Shown here in pieces: positions 7,554-16,546 of a stretch of 57,533 nt of DNA; position 1 is the first letter of the stretch, and every line of letters starts with the position of its first letter. This DNA is from UBA11346 sp038318565 (GTDB lineage Bacteria > Planctomycetota > UBA11346): the NCBI GenBank assembly GCA_038318565.1, contig JBBQCI010000015.1, positions 1 through 57,533 of the forward strand. Reading direction: 5' to 3'. The notes below the pieces were generated by a model, which was given only the letters and a program-made list of their open reading frames with translations, was not told where the DNA came from and searched no databases. A program made the position numbers and the translations under genes.

Positions 7554-8588
7554 GTGTTCATGCCCATCTCCTCGCGCCAGGATGCCGCCGCCGCCGCCCA
7601 ACGCCTCACCACCGAAATCGGGGCCGTCATCGTCGGCCAGGAGCGGGTCGTCGAGGAGGTCATGGTGGCGCTGTCCGCCGGCGGACACGCCCTGCTTGAG
7701 GGTGTGCCAGGTCTGGCCAAGACGCTGTTGATCTCGACTCTGGCCGCAGCGACCAAACTGAGCTTCAACCGCATCCAGTTCACCCCTGATCTGATGCCCT
7801 CGGACATCACCGGCACCGAGGTCATCCGCGAGGACAAGGCCAGCGGCACCCGTGATTTTGCCTTCCTACCCGGGCCGATCTTCGCCTCGGTGATCCTCGC
7901 TGACGAGATCAACCGCACCCCGCCGAAGACTCAGGCGGCTCTGCTGGAGGCAATGCAGGAGCGTCAAGTCTCGACCGGCGGCCAGCGTCGCCCACTGCCC
8001 AAACCGTTCTTCGTCCTCGCGACCCAGAACCCGATCGAACAGGAGGGCACCTACCCGCTACCCGAGGCCCAGCTCGACCGCTTCCTGCTGAAGGTGAAGG
8101 TCGGCTACCCCACCGAAGAGCAGGAACTGGAGATCATCCGCCGCACCACTGGCAGTAGCGCCGGGTCAGTCTCGCCAGTGCTTGATGCCGAGGATCTGCT
8201 CGCCATCCAACGGCTGGTCCGTGAGACGCCAATTGCCGATGGCGTATCGCGCTACGCCCTGTCACTGGTGCGCACGACGCGTGGTACCAGCGAAGGCGGC
8301 GATCCCAAACTGGCGCCGCTGATCCGCTTCGGTGCAGGCCCGCGTGCCGGCCAATCTCTCGTACTAGCCGCCAAGGCCCGCGCCACCCTGCGCGGCCGTT
8401 CTTTCGTCAGTCTTGATGATGTGCGCGCCATGGTCGCGCCTGTCCTACGTCACCGCCTGATGCCTAGCTACGAGGCCGAGGCCCGTGGACTCGACAGCGA
8501 CGCGATCGTCGCACAGGTCCTCCAGTCGGTGCAGCTGCCGGCTGGGACAGTCGAGCAGGAACCCGCCCTGGCCGCTGCTGCAGGGTAG
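7554..8588 (+). CDS. MoxR-family AAA+ ATPase
   Basis: MoxR ATPases act as chaperones that mature or activate partner proteins, often together with von Willebrand factor A proteins. The 344 residues show Walker A GVPGLAKT (about residues 55-62), Walker B VILADEINR with the following PPKTQAALLEAMQE, sensor 1 LATQNPIEQEGTYPLPEAQLDRF, and the C-terminal lid with the RAGQSLVLAAKA block typical of MoxR. Translation can begin at GTG 7554 or ATG 7560; the choice changes two residues. Typical partners (DUF58, VWA or BatA/D proteins) are not next to it. rsmE follows after 72 bases. A BatD-like protein may be encoded far away at 56272. Confidence 0.9.
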   Translation: MFMPISSRQDAAAAAQRLTTEIGAVIVGQERVVEEVMVALSAGGHALLEGVPGLAKTLLISTLAAATKLSFNRIQFTPDLMPSDITGTEVIREDKASGTRDFAFLPGPIFASVILADEINRTPPKTQAALLEAMQERQVSTGGQRRPLPKPFFVLATQNPIEQEGTYPLPEAQLDRFLLKVKVGYPTEEQELEIIRRTTGSSAGSVSPVLDAEDLLAIQRLVRETPIADGVSRYALSLVRTTRGTSEGGDPKLAPLIRFGAGPRAGQSLVLAAKARATLRGRSFVSLDDVRAMVAPVLRHRLMPSYEAEARGLDSDAIVAQVLQSVQLPAGTVEQEPALAAAAG

Positions 8589-8660
8589 AGTCGTTCAGGA
8601 CATTCGGCGTTTCTGCGCATTGGCAGTCAACCGTCATCCTCACCAGTACGTATCATAACC

Positions 8661-9350
8661 GTGCGAACCCTCCTGGCCCCGTCGCCACTGGCGTCTGGCG
8701 AGCTGATCATTGACGGCGATGAGGCCCATCATGGCTTGCGCGTGCTGCGCTTGAAGCCAGGCGAACTGGTCCGTCTCAGTGACGGGGCCGGCCTGGTCGC
8801 CAACGCCGAAGTCACAGCCGCCGGACGCGACCTGCGTCTGCAGGTCGGCCCGATCGAGCAGATGCCGCCCGAGCGCTGCGCCGAGTTGACCGTGGCAGTG
8901 GCTCCGCCCAAGGGCGACCGCTGGACCGACTTGGTGCGTGGGCTGACCGAACTCGGCGTCGGGGCGATCCGCCCTTTGCGCTGCGCCCGGGGGGAACGCG
9001 AGCTGGCCAGCCTTGACCGTGCCCGGCGGGTGGCCTGCGAAGCGCTCAAACAATCCCGTCGTGGGTGGCTGCCTCGCCTGGGGCCCGCCATCGACATCGT
9101 TGCCTTGGCAGCGGCCGGAGGACGGCTTATCATCGGTGATCCCGCTGGCGGCCCGCCGGTGCCGGGACGCCCTACCCCGACCACCCTGGTGGTCGGGCCC
9201 GAAGGCGGCCTGACTCCGGACGAGACGTCCACGCTCGTCGCCGCTGGCGCCGTGCGTGTGCGCCTCGCCGGACCTGTCCTGCGTATCGAGACCGCCGCCC
9301 TTGCCGCTGCCGCGGTGTGGGCATCCGCCTGGGAGCACGACGAGCTGTGA
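8661..9350 (+). CDS. rsmE: 16S rRNA m3U1498 methyltransferase
   Basis: RsmE methylates N3 of U1498 in 16S rRNA using S-adenosylmethionine. It is a SPOUT (alpha/beta knot) enzyme of about 230-240 residues; this one has 229. The N-terminal PUA-like part contains DEAHHGLRVLRLKPGELVRLSDG, and the knot region contains VVGPEGGLTPDE (about residues 178-189) and the LAGPVLRIETA end motif, both diagnostic. The start is GTG. The stop overlaps the next gene's GTG (GTGA, 9347-9350), linking it to the envelope genes that follow. Confidence 0.92.
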   Translation: MRTLLAPSPLASGELIIDGDEAHHGLRVLRLKPGELVRLSDGAGLVANAEVTAAGRDLRLQVGPIEQMPPERCAELTVAVAPPKGDRWTDLVRGLTELGVGAIRPLRCARGERELASLDRARRVACEALKQSRRGWLPRLGPAIDIVALAAAGGRLIIGDPAGGPPVPGRPTPTTLVVGPEGGLTPDETSTLVAAGAVRVRLAGPVLRIETAALAAAAVWASAWEHDEL

Positions 9351-9802
9351 CCGACATCATGACCGACACCATGACCGCCCCTGGCCAGCCAGCGCCGCAG
9401 ATCCACCGTCCGCTGCTGCAGTTCACCCTGCCTGGATGCCGCACCGAATTACGCCTGGGCGCCCTGCTTGTCCTCGCTGGCACCTTCCTGTGGAACTTCG
9501 TCGGCCCTGCGGTGGCCATCAAGATCGCCATCCTCGGCCTGCCGCTGGTGCTGGTCGGTGCGATTACCCAGACCCTGGCCGCCCGCCGCGGGGTCGACGC
9601 CTATCCGTGGAAAATGGCCGTCGCCATGCTGGCGTTGGGAGTGCCGATGTGTTTTGACTTTCGCTATCGCGATGCTCCGGGAGACACCGTCCACATCCTT
9701 CTAGTGGGACCGTTCCTGGCCGCATCCGGGGCCTGGCTGGCCATCTGGTGGCCCATTTCCGCCATCCTGCTACGTCGTGCCCGCGCCCAGGAGGCCGCAT
9801 GA
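9347..9802 (+). CDS. Small multi-pass membrane protein
   Basis: A protein of about 151 residues with four probable membrane segments: two closely spaced after a hydrophilic N-terminus of about 35 residues, one around KMAVAMLALGVPMCF, and one near the C-terminus. I do not recognise the family. GTG 9347 is chosen because it overlaps the rsmE stop; ATG 9359 is an alternative. The stop overlaps the ATG of the next gene (9799-9802), so it belongs to the coupled envelope run that ends at 13941. Confidence 0.65.
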   Translation: MTDIMTDTMTAPGQPAPQIHRPLLQFTLPGCRTELRLGALLVLAGTFLWNFVGPAVAIKIAILGLPLVLVGAITQTLAARRGVDAYPWKMAVAMLALGVPMCFDFRYRDAPGDTVHILLVGPFLAASGAWLAIWWPISAILLRRARAQEAA

Positions 9803-10641
9803 ATCCGGACACCCGGCGCATGGCGATCTGGGGCGGCAGCGGTGCCGCTATCCTGCTCGCCGGCTTTGTCGTCCTGCTCGTGCGCGATGGGACCAAGTCC
9901 GAAGCGGTGACCAGCGCAGACGGATTGCATGCGAAATACCAGACGCTCTACCACCCCGACAAGCCAGACGGATTCGCCGTCGACAAGGCCCAGGAGGAAT
10001 TGCGGAAGATCGCCAGCGAGCAGACCTCAGAATTGCACACGGCCGAAGGAACCCTGGCCCCGACCATCCCACCAGCGTATCTGGTCGATGCCCTCAGCGA
10101 AGCGGCGGCTCAGGTCACTGCCGACTACAGCGCCCTACGTCAGCTCTCGACCCGTAGCAAGATACCGATCCCCTCCGGGCTGCCATTCGAAGGCGGGCTT
10201 GATGCAGACGCCAAGGCGCGCGCCCGGCAGCTCGCCAGTCTGTCTTTGATCCGCCAGGCCGTGCAGACCTGTATCAACGCTGGTGTAGCCAAGGTCACCG
10301 GAGTGAATCCTGGCCAGGCCTTCGCGTCGACGAACGGTGACTACGCCGTGTTCACCTGCGATGTCGAGATCGAGGGAGACTGGGCGGCGACAGCCCGACT
10401 GCTGGCCGCACTTGCCCAGGCTGACGGTCGTGGCCTGGGACTGCGCTCACTGGAGGTCACCGGTGGAGCTGACAAGCCCTTGCGCGCCAGACTGACCGCG
10501 ACCCTGACCGTAATGAACCATGAAGCCTGGGCACTGGCCGCTGCTCCTGCCGCCGCGGCACCAGCACCAGCGAACGGAACAGCCACCCCGGCGACCGATG
10601 GCGGTTCGCGACTGCGCCGCCTTGGCGGAGCAAGGCCCTGA
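9799..10641 (+). CDS. Single-pass membrane protein, PilO/GspM-like by architecture
   Basis: This 280-residue protein has an N-terminal membrane anchor (about residues 11-29), then a long helical region (about 45-145) and a compact C-terminal domain (about 150-255) that could be the ferredoxin-like fold of PilO. A Pro/Ala-rich tail follows. The layout of short cytoplasmic tail, one membrane helix, coiled coil and alpha/beta domain is that of PilO or GspM. Sequence identity is not obvious, so this is inference. A PilM-PilN fusion is encoded separately at 39334-40869. The ATG at 9799 is coupled to the preceding stop (ATGA). Confidence 0.5.
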   Translation: MNPDTRRMAIWGGSGAAILLAGFVVLLVRDGTKSEAVTSADGLHAKYQTLYHPDKPDGFAVDKAQEELRKIASEQTSELHTAEGTLAPTIPPAYLVDALSEAAAQVTADYSALRQLSTRSKIPIPSGLPFEGGLDADAKARARQLASLSLIRQAVQTCINAGVAKVTGVNPGQAFASTNGDYAVFTCDVEIEGDWAATARLLAALAQADGRGLGLRSLEVTGGADKPLRARLTATLTVMNHEAWALAAAPAAAAPAPANGTATPATDGGSRLRRLGGARP

Positions 10642-10642
10642 T

Positions 10643-10972
10643 ATGCGATTCACCGTGCATACCGCCATCGCGGCAACGCTCACCGTCCTCAGTGCTGTAA
10701 TCGCCGTCCCGTTGGCGCTTGACGCCAAATCCGAACGCGCCATCCCGACCGCCAACCTGACCGTGCCTCCCGAACGGGCTCGTCCAGCTCTGGTGACGGC
10801 CGACCGGGCCCTGGGTCCAGTGGTACAGCAGCACGCCGGTATGGCCCCAGGCAATCCATTCTCGTTGCGCGAGCGCGGCAAGGGTTCGGTCTTGCCGATC
10901 CCCGAACCGCCACCACCGCCGATTCAGCTGCCCGAGCCGCCACTCACCCCTTTCGCCCCTGCCGGACGCTGA
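10643..10972 (+). CDS. Short anchored, proline-rich periplasmic protein
   Basis: The ATG at 10643 begins two bases after the preceding stop and gives 109 residues. An N-terminal hydrophobic segment (about residues 7-25) is followed by a hydrophilic part and a C-terminus rich in proline (repeated PEPPPPPIQLPEPP pattern, about 85-103). In a pilus or type II secretion context, a small anchored Pro-rich protein after a PilO-like one would correspond to PilP or GspC. There is no sequence signature to prove that. Confidence 0.6.
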   Translation: MRFTVHTAIAATLTVLSAVIAVPLALDAKSERAIPTANLTVPPERARPALVTADRALGPVVQQHAGMAPGNPFSLRERGKGSVLPIPEPPPPPIQLPEPPLTPFAPAGR

Positions 10973-10975
10973 GTC

Positions 10976-13057
10976 ATGCGCATCGTACGCACCGTTGCTG
11001 CCATCGCCCTGCTAGCCGCCACCCTGTACGCCGCCGAGCCGATACCGCTCAAAGAACAGCCCTGGGACGAGGTCACGCTGAGTAATGGCGGGGTACTGGA
11101 AGGCACTGTCGTGGAGCAGGGTTCCGATCATGGAACACTGCGCTTCAAGCCGCACAAGTCGGGCGAGGTGATGATCATCGCGGCTGACGGCTACACTACC
11201 TTATCTTTTCGCAAACCTGCCACCCAGGTTGCCGCTGCTGCTTTGAAAGAGGCGATCACCAACAAGGATCAGCGCCGACTGCTCGACGCGCTGCGCTGGG
11301 GCGTCGACAAGGGCGCTGGCACCGTCGTCCTCGAACAGGCTGCGATCTGGCTGAAGACCCACCCCGCCGACCGCGACGTGCTAGCCATCGCCGTGCCGTT
11401 ATGGAAAACGGCCAAGGCTTGGCCCGCCCTAGAGGCCGCGGCCCGCGCCGGCATAGCAGCCGATCGCAATTGGGGCGACGGAGATGAACTGGTCATCGAA
11501 GCCTTGGCAGCCCAGGGACGCACTGATGAATTGGCCGCCTACGCAAAAGAGTGGCTGGGCCGCAATCCCACGGCGCTGCGTGCCAATCTCATATGTGGCG
11601 CATCCTTCGAGGCGGCTGGCGATGCCCGCGCAGCGCGCGAATGCTTCCGCAAGGCCTGGGAGCTGGGCAAGAGCAACGAAGGAGCCATCGGATTCGCCCG
11701 CACGTCGTTGGCGACCGGAAACTTCGTCGACACCCAGCGAGCCACCCAGGCGTTGATCGCCGCCAAGCAAGCGGTGCCAGAAGCTCGCTCCTATGCCGGC
11801 GCCGCCGCCGCCGCGCTCGGCGATCTGGCAGCCGCCAAGCCGCTGCTCGAGGGCCTGACCATGGACACCCTGCCCGGCCCCGCTGCCCAGGCTGGTGCCT
11901 ACGCGCTGGGCTTGATTGCCTTTCGGGAGAATCGCCTGGGCGAGGCGGTGAAGCAGTGGCAGACGGTGCAGACCCCCTCTGCCCAGTTGGCCTTGGCGAT
12001 CGCTCAGCGCCGCGAATTCGCCGGGGCCGAGCGGCTGACCGCCGACCAGCGCCCGGCGGCCCGCGTGCTCGGCGCTTCGGTCCGCTTGGAGAATCGCCAG
12101 GCCGCCAAGGCCCTAGAGCTGATCGATCAGCATCTCGATGGACGCCACGCGTTCCTCTACAAGGTCGCCCAGGTGATGGTCAGCGGCGGCACCCCGGAGA
12201 GCGTGCGCGCGCTCAGCGCCATCCGCACCCCAGAGTCGCTGCGCTGGCAATTGTACGGCCACATCATCTCAGGACGCTATGACGAGGCCGACCAGCTCGC
12301 CCGCACCTTCCCGGCGAACGATGGCTACGCCATGTCGTGCCGGGTGTTCCTGGCCGCCGCCCGGGGTGACCCGGAAGGCGCGCGCATGCTCTACCAGGGC
12401 TCTGGTGGACTGCCTGGTGCGCCCGGCGACTACGCCCGCCGCTTGGCAGAACTGTACAACACCGCAGATGACCAGTTCGTTACTGAACCCTTCGATTGGC
12501 CAGCTGGCGAAGTCCTGGCTTCGGGCTGGGAAGGATTTTCGCAGGGTAGTGGCATCGCCATCCGCGCGGACGGCGGCAGGCTCGTCATGGATGGTGTGCA
12601 AGCTGCCCAGCCTGACGACCCGATCACCCGCGCCGTCACTACGGTCTCCGGCGCACGCTTCCGTCTCGCCCGCCTAGCAGTCGACATCGGGGCGATCGGC
12701 CGAGCCTCGGTCGGCATGGAGCTGCTCGACGGGGCGCGCAAAAACGGCGTCGCCATCGCCACCTCGGCAAACTCGGGCAAGCTCAGCTGGCGTCTACTGA
12801 CCACGGGCAAGTGGAGTGAATGGCGCGATCTGCCATATGCGGTCGATGGCACGATCGCGATCATGTCGCTCGATTTCAGCGGGGGATTCATCTTCGCCGC
12901 CGATCCGGCCGATCCCCTGAAGCGTACCCAGTTAAGCAACATCCTCGCCAAATCGCAGGGCGAATGGAGCCTGGGTGTGTTCGGCACCGCCGAAGCGGGC
13001 GTGGCCTGGAAGGCCGGTTTTGATGATCTGCGCTGGCAGCTGAAGCCAGAGCGATGA
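10976..13057 (+). CDS. Large secreted helical-repeat (TPR-like) protein
   Basis: The 693 residues start with a signal peptide (MRIVRTVAAIALLAATLYAAEP). A small beta domain follows (about 25-80; LSNGGVLEGTV and GEVMIIAADGYTTLSF). A long array of helical repeats of TPR/SEL1 character runs from about 90 to 500, and a C-terminal beta-rich domain of about 180 residues, perhaps lectin-like (YAVDGTIAIMSLDFSGGFIFA), ends the protein. I do not recognise a named family. It probably acts as a periplasmic scaffold. It starts four bases after the preceding stop, and its own stop overlaps the next start (ATGA, 13054-13057). Confidence 0.6.
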   Translation: MRIVRTVAAIALLAATLYAAEPIPLKEQPWDEVTLSNGGVLEGTVVEQGSDHGTLRFKPHKSGEVMIIAADGYTTLSFRKPATQVAAAALKEAITNKDQRRLLDALRWGVDKGAGTVVLEQAAIWLKTHPADRDVLAIAVPLWKTAKAWPALEAAARAGIAADRNWGDGDELVIEALAAQGRTDELAAYAKEWLGRNPTALRANLICGASFEAAGDARAARECFRKAWELGKSNEGAIGFARTSLATGNFVDTQRATQALIAAKQAVPEARSYAGAAAAALGDLAAAKPLLEGLTMDTLPGPAAQAGAYALGLIAFRENRLGEAVKQWQTVQTPSAQLALAIAQRREFAGAERLTADQRPAARVLGASVRLENRQAAKALELIDQHLDGRHAFLYKVAQVMVSGGTPESVRALSAIRTPESLRWQLYGHIISGRYDEADQLARTFPANDGYAMSCRVFLAAARGDPEGARMLYQGSGGLPGAPGDYARRLAELYNTADDQFVTEPFDWPAGEVLASGWEGFSQGSGIAIRADGGRLVMDGVQAAQPDDPITRAVTTVSGARFRLARLAVDIGAIGRASVGMELLDGARKNGVAIATSANSGKLSWRLLTTGKWSEWRDLPYAVDGTIAIMSLDFSGGFIFAADPADPLKRTQLSNILAKSQGEWSLGVFGTAEAGVAWKAGFDDLRWQLKPER

Positions 13058-13941
13058 AGCGAGCGGTCCAGTGGCTCAGTCCGATCGGGAACCTCGCAGC
13101 CGCACTCTGCCTGGTCGGCTGTCTGGCAGCCGGCGAACCGGCCTGGGACTGGCTGCCGCGAGCAGCCGATGCAGATCGCCCCTGTGAAATTCATCTGACT
13201 GCTCCCAGTACCTGGCAGAGCGCCAACACGCCAGGACTGGTCAGCTCACGGCTGGCCGACCAGCTGATCCTGACCTTCGAACCACAGCGCTTGCCGCAGG
13301 TGCTGGTCCACGGTCCCGCTGACCGGCAATTGACGATTCGCTGCCTTGCCCCGGGACTGGGGGCGGAACTGACCACCGACAGCGACGGTCGACTGCGCAT
13401 CGGCGAGGACGCCGTGGTGCTGGCGGTGCCGCGTCGCGAGGCCGCCGCCGACCGCCGCTGGGGCATTCTCCGGGTCTTTGCAGGCGACCGCGTCGAGTCG
13501 TGCAGTAGCATCATCGACGAACCCGCTCCGCTGTCAGGTCTGCCGGCGCTGACCCGGCAAATCGCAGCTTCCCAGTCGGTTCGTCCGACCGGCGGCGTCC
13601 TGGTGATGCTGTCCGGAGACGACCGCTTCGCGGCGTGGAAACACCGCGAATACCGCCAAGCGCTCGCGTGGCTGGTCGGCGATCTGGCCACTCGTGGCGC
13701 GACCCATGTCGTGCTGGTCGAGCCGACCTGTCCAGCTACCGATGAGCCGCTACTAGCTCCCTTGCGCCTGCAGGTCCGCGATGTCGCCAGGGCCTATCGC
13801 TGTACCGCGGTCAATACCGTCGAACTGGGCGAACATGCCCTGTGGGAGCAGTCGCCCGGGGTGCTTGGCACGCAGTTGAACGCGTCCGGCACTGCCAAGC
13901 GGACGCTGCTACTTCTTCCCTGGCTCAACCGCGGGGGCTGA
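13054..13941 (+). CDS. Exported protein, possibly SGNH-hydrolase-like
   Basis: The 295 residues begin with a signal sequence that could carry a lipobox (LCLVGC, Cys about residue 23). A beta-rich segment spans about 40-150. A C-terminal alpha/beta part follows, with GGVLVMLSGDDRF (about 183-195), ATHVVLVEPTCP, RDVARAYRCTAVNT and a late GTQLNASGTAKRT. That order resembles an SGNH/GDSL esterase fold. The catalytic GDS Ser and the DxxH pair are not convincing, so it may be inactive. It is the last gene of the coupled run, and its 3' end overlaps the facing zinc-ribbon gene by 33 bases. Confidence 0.55.
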   Translation: MKRAVQWLSPIGNLAAALCLVGCLAAGEPAWDWLPRAADADRPCEIHLTAPSTWQSANTPGLVSSRLADQLILTFEPQRLPQVLVHGPADRQLTIRCLAPGLGAELTTDSDGRLRIGEDAVVLAVPRREAAADRRWGILRVFAGDRVESCSSIIDEPAPLSGLPALTRQIAASQSVRPTGGVLVMLSGDDRFAAWKHREYRQALAWLVGDLATRGATHVVLVEPTCPATDEPLLAPLRLQVRDVARAYRCTAVNTVELGEHALWEQSPGVLGTQLNASGTAKRTLLLLPWLNRGG

Positions 13942-15426
13942 GACCTTCGCTGGCGGCTTGGCCAGGGCCGCCGCCTCGGCCTTCACTCGCTCAAGCTCAG
14001 ATTTTAGTGTGTCCTGTTCGCGCCGCAGCGCCTCAAGCGCGACCTTCTGCTCGTCACGGTCGGCCGTGATCAGCGTGTTGGACGCCTCGCGCTCGACGAG
14101 CTTGAGCTTGAGCGCCTCGACCTCGCTCTGCGCCGTCGTGTGCAGACGGATCTGCTCATCGCGCTGCTGTTCCGTCGTCGACAAGGTTGCCGACCTCGAA
14201 TTCAGCATGACCACAAGCACGATGCTGGCGATGATGCCGACCACGGCGGCAACTCCCAGAATAGGCACCAGCCAAGCCGGCGGACCGGTGTGACGGGTCA
14301 CTGCAGGCCGCGCCTCTGGCGCAGACGCAACAGTCGGAATGACCGGAGTCACGGCATGCTTCGGCATCGGCATCGGCCGTTCTGGCGGGGCCTGAGGCAT
14401 GCCCTCGTCTTCGGGGTCGGGTCGGACAGCGCGGGCTGGTTCCAGCGTTGGCTCAGCAGGAATTTGCGACGGGGTAGTCTGGGCCACCATGCGGCCGCTG
14501 CGACGAACTACGCCACCTTTTGGCTTGGTAGTGGCAGCTTGGCTGTCGCCCAGATCCAACTGGCTGTCTTCGTCGGTGGAGACCAGGGGCAGCGCGGGCG
14601 AGGACTTCGGCGCGTCGTCCATTGAGGTCGGCAATGGCGTGCGTATCGCATCGGAGGAAACCGGGCGGAACGAACCGGATGGAGGTGCCGCAAGCGATCC
14701 GGGCAACGGGGTCGGGGTCGGCATCGGCTGCACGACCGGGGTGCCGCTGGCCGGAGTGCGCAAAGCGGGCGAGGGCTCGCTGCGTACGGCAGGCGCGATC
14801 GGGGCGTCCTTGCGGAACGAGGCACTGTCGGTCTTGCGCAGCGAACCCGTGCCGGGTTCGCTGCGGACGACAGCGGCACCGGATGGCAGGGCTTGGAACG
14901 TGCCCGACGGATCACGCAGGATGCGCGGCACCACCTGGGCTCCCTGACACTTCGGGCAGCGAATGGCTTTGCCTGAGTACTCGGGATTCAGTCGGGCCTG
15001 ATAATTGCACGAGGTGCAAGTGAACGGCAGTTTGCTGTTGCCGTCCAGGCGGACGACGCGCAGTCCGGCAACCCCAGCGAGCTGGACCGTACCACAGGTC
15101 GGGCAGCGCACCGGCTGTCCACTGAGAGCCGCCGAGATGCGCGACAGGTGATTGCAGGCCCCGCAGGTGAAGTCGATACGCGCCGTTCCGGCCATGCCAT
15201 GTGGCTTGTCAACCCGGTCGGTGGTCGGTTGGGCATCAGCCTTCACAATGCGCCCCGTCGGAATGCGTTCAGGCTTGAAACGGTCGGTCGTGCTGCCCGG
15301 TGCACGTATCACCTGGGCGGCCTGGCACTTCGGGCAGTAGATGGCCTTGCCCTCCTGCGCCCGCGGAAAATCGACCGAATGGCCGCATGCGGAACAGGTG
15401 AAGGTAATAGTGTCAGTCAGGCCCAC
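13909..15426 (-). CDS. Triple zinc-ribbon membrane protein with extracytoplasmic coiled coil
   Basis: The 505-residue protein starts with three zinc ribbons, each a pair of CxxC motifs (about residues 11-34, 89-111 and 137-159). Each second pair follows a stretch ending in IYCPKC, VRCPTC or IRCPKC. A disordered Ser/Pro-rich linker of about 200 residues leads to one membrane helix (about 384-407) and a C-terminal helix of about 80 residues with heptad character and a lysine-rich end. The start is GTG. Multi-ribbon proteins with linker and membrane anchor occur in planctomycetes and myxobacteria and may sense or scaffold, but no function is established. A related layout with one ribbon is at 21674-22546. 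Confidence 0.7.
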   Translation of the reverse strand: MGLTDTITFTCSACGHSVDFPRAQEGKAIYCPKCQAAQVIRAPGSTTDRFKPERIPTGRIVKADAQPTTDRVDKPHGMAGTARIDFTCGACNHLSRISAALSGQPVRCPTCGTVQLAGVAGLRVVRLDGNSKLPFTCTSCNYQARLNPEYSGKAIRCPKCQGAQVVPRILRDPSGTFQALPSGAAVVRSEPGTGSLRKTDSASFRKDAPIAPAVRSEPSPALRTPASGTPVVQPMPTPTPLPGSLAAPPSGSFRPVSSDAIRTPLPTSMDDAPKSSPALPLVSTDEDSQLDLGDSQAATTKPKGGVVRRSGRMVAQTTPSQIPAEPTLEPARAVRPDPEDEGMPQAPPERPMPMPKHAVTPVIPTVASAPEARPAVTRHTGPPAWLVPILGVAAVVGIIASIVLVVMLNSRSATLSTTEQQRDEQIRLHTTAQSEVEALKLKLVEREASNTLITADRDEQKVALEALRREQDTLKSELERVKAEAAALAKPPAKVSAPAVEPGKK

Positions 15427-15508
15427 GCTCTATCCCCTAGCCCATGGGTATGCGCACGGCGACGTCCGGTCAACGGCGGCCACGGCTTGCCAGGGCCGGG
15501 TGCGCGAC

Positions 15509-16546
15509 ATGGTTCCGCACATGGCAGCGATCGACCTGGCCGGCGTCTCGTTCTCATATGACCGCACGCCGGTGCTTGCCGGGGTCGATCTGGCCATCTC
15601 CTCCGGCGAGTTGTTCTGCCTGCTAGGTCCCAGCGGCTGCGGAAAGACCACCATCCTGCGGCTGATTGCCGGCTTCCTCCAGGCCCAGTCCGGCCGGATT
15701 TGCCTGGGCGGGATGGATCAGGCAGGCATTCCGACCGAGCGCCGCGGCCTGGGCATGGTCTTTCAGCACTACGCCCTGTGGCCGCATCTGGATGTCGCCG
15801 GGAACGTCGGTTTTCCACTCGACATTGCCGGCGTGGCCGACTCAGAGCGACTGCGCCGGGTTGACGATGCCCTGACCGCCGTCGCCCTGCCTGGAATGGG
15901 CAACCGGCGGGTCGCCGAACTGTCCGGCGGCCAGCAACAACGTGTCGCCCTGGCCCGGGCGATCGTGGCACGTCCGCGCGTGCTGCTGCTCGACGAGCCG
16001 CTGTCCAATCTTGATGCCAAGCTGCGCAACGAATTGCGCAGCGAGATCCGACGGGTGTGCAAGGCCGCTGGGGTGACCGGGCTGTATGTCACCCATGACC
16101 AGGGCGAGGCGATGGCGGTGGCCGACCGCATCGCCGTGGTCCTCTCCGGACGAATCGCCCAGGTCGGCACACCGCGCGATCTCTACGAACGGCCGAGGTC
16201 CGTCGCGGTGGCCTCGTTCCTTGGCGACGCCAACTTGCTGCCGGGGACGTGGCGACGCGGCTCCGTCCATTGCGCCCTGGGCGAATTGCCCGCGTTCGCC
16301 GCAGCAGCGCTGGCCGAGGATGCTCCTTGCACCGTCATGATCCGACCCGAGCGCCTGCACGAGCACCCGGATGGTGCAGTCTGCCAGCTCCAGGGCGGTG
16401 ACTACCACGGCAGTTCGGCGCTCTGGAGGTTGGCCTGCGGCGAGGCCAGTCTCCGTTGGAGTGAGACGCCGCCGGCCGAGCGTCGCACCGGCGATACCCT
16501 GCGCCTGCACGTCGATCCGGGCGCCGCGGTCGCCCTGGCGCCATGA
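15509..16546 (+). CDS. ABC transporter ATP-binding subunit, iron(III)/spermidine type
   Basis: The ATPase of an importer of the FbpC/AfuC/PotA class. It has Walker A GPSGCGKTT, the Q-loop VFQHYALWPH, the ABC signature LSGGQQQRVALARAI, Walker B VLLLDEPLSNLDAKLR, and the H-loop YVTHDQGEAMAVAD. The C-terminal 110 residues form a TOBE-type regulatory domain. ATG 15509 or ATG 15521 are the possible starts; upstream codons in this frame run into the divergent zinc-ribbon gene. The stop overlaps the start of the binding-protein gene (ATGA, 16543-16546). Together with the next two genes it makes a complete importer, most likely for ferric iron by gene make-up. Confidence 0.88.
   Translation: MVPHMAAIDLAGVSFSYDRTPVLAGVDLAISSGELFCLLGPSGCGKTTILRLIAGFLQAQSGRICLGGMDQAGIPTERRGLGMVFQHYALWPHLDVAGNVGFPLDIAGVADSERLRRVDDALTAVALPGMGNRRVAELSGGQQQRVALARAIVARPRVLLLDEPLSNLDAKLRNELRSEIRRVCKAAGVTGLYVTHDQGEAMAVADRIAVVLSGRIAQVGTPRDLYERPRSVAVASFLGDANLLPGTWRRGSVHCALGELPAFAAAALAEDAPCTVMIRPERLHEHPDGAVCQLQGGDYHGSSALWRLACGEASLRWSETPPAERRTGDTLRLHVDPGAAVALAP

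Noticed and set aside
13865..13880. TTGGCACG followed by CAGTTGAA, a partial sigma-54 -24 element
   Set aside because: The -12 GC is absent and it lies inside a coding gene facing another gene.
13054..13941. Active SGNH esterase
   Set aside because: The catalytic GDS Ser and the closing DxxH are not convincing, so only a fold-level likeness is reported.
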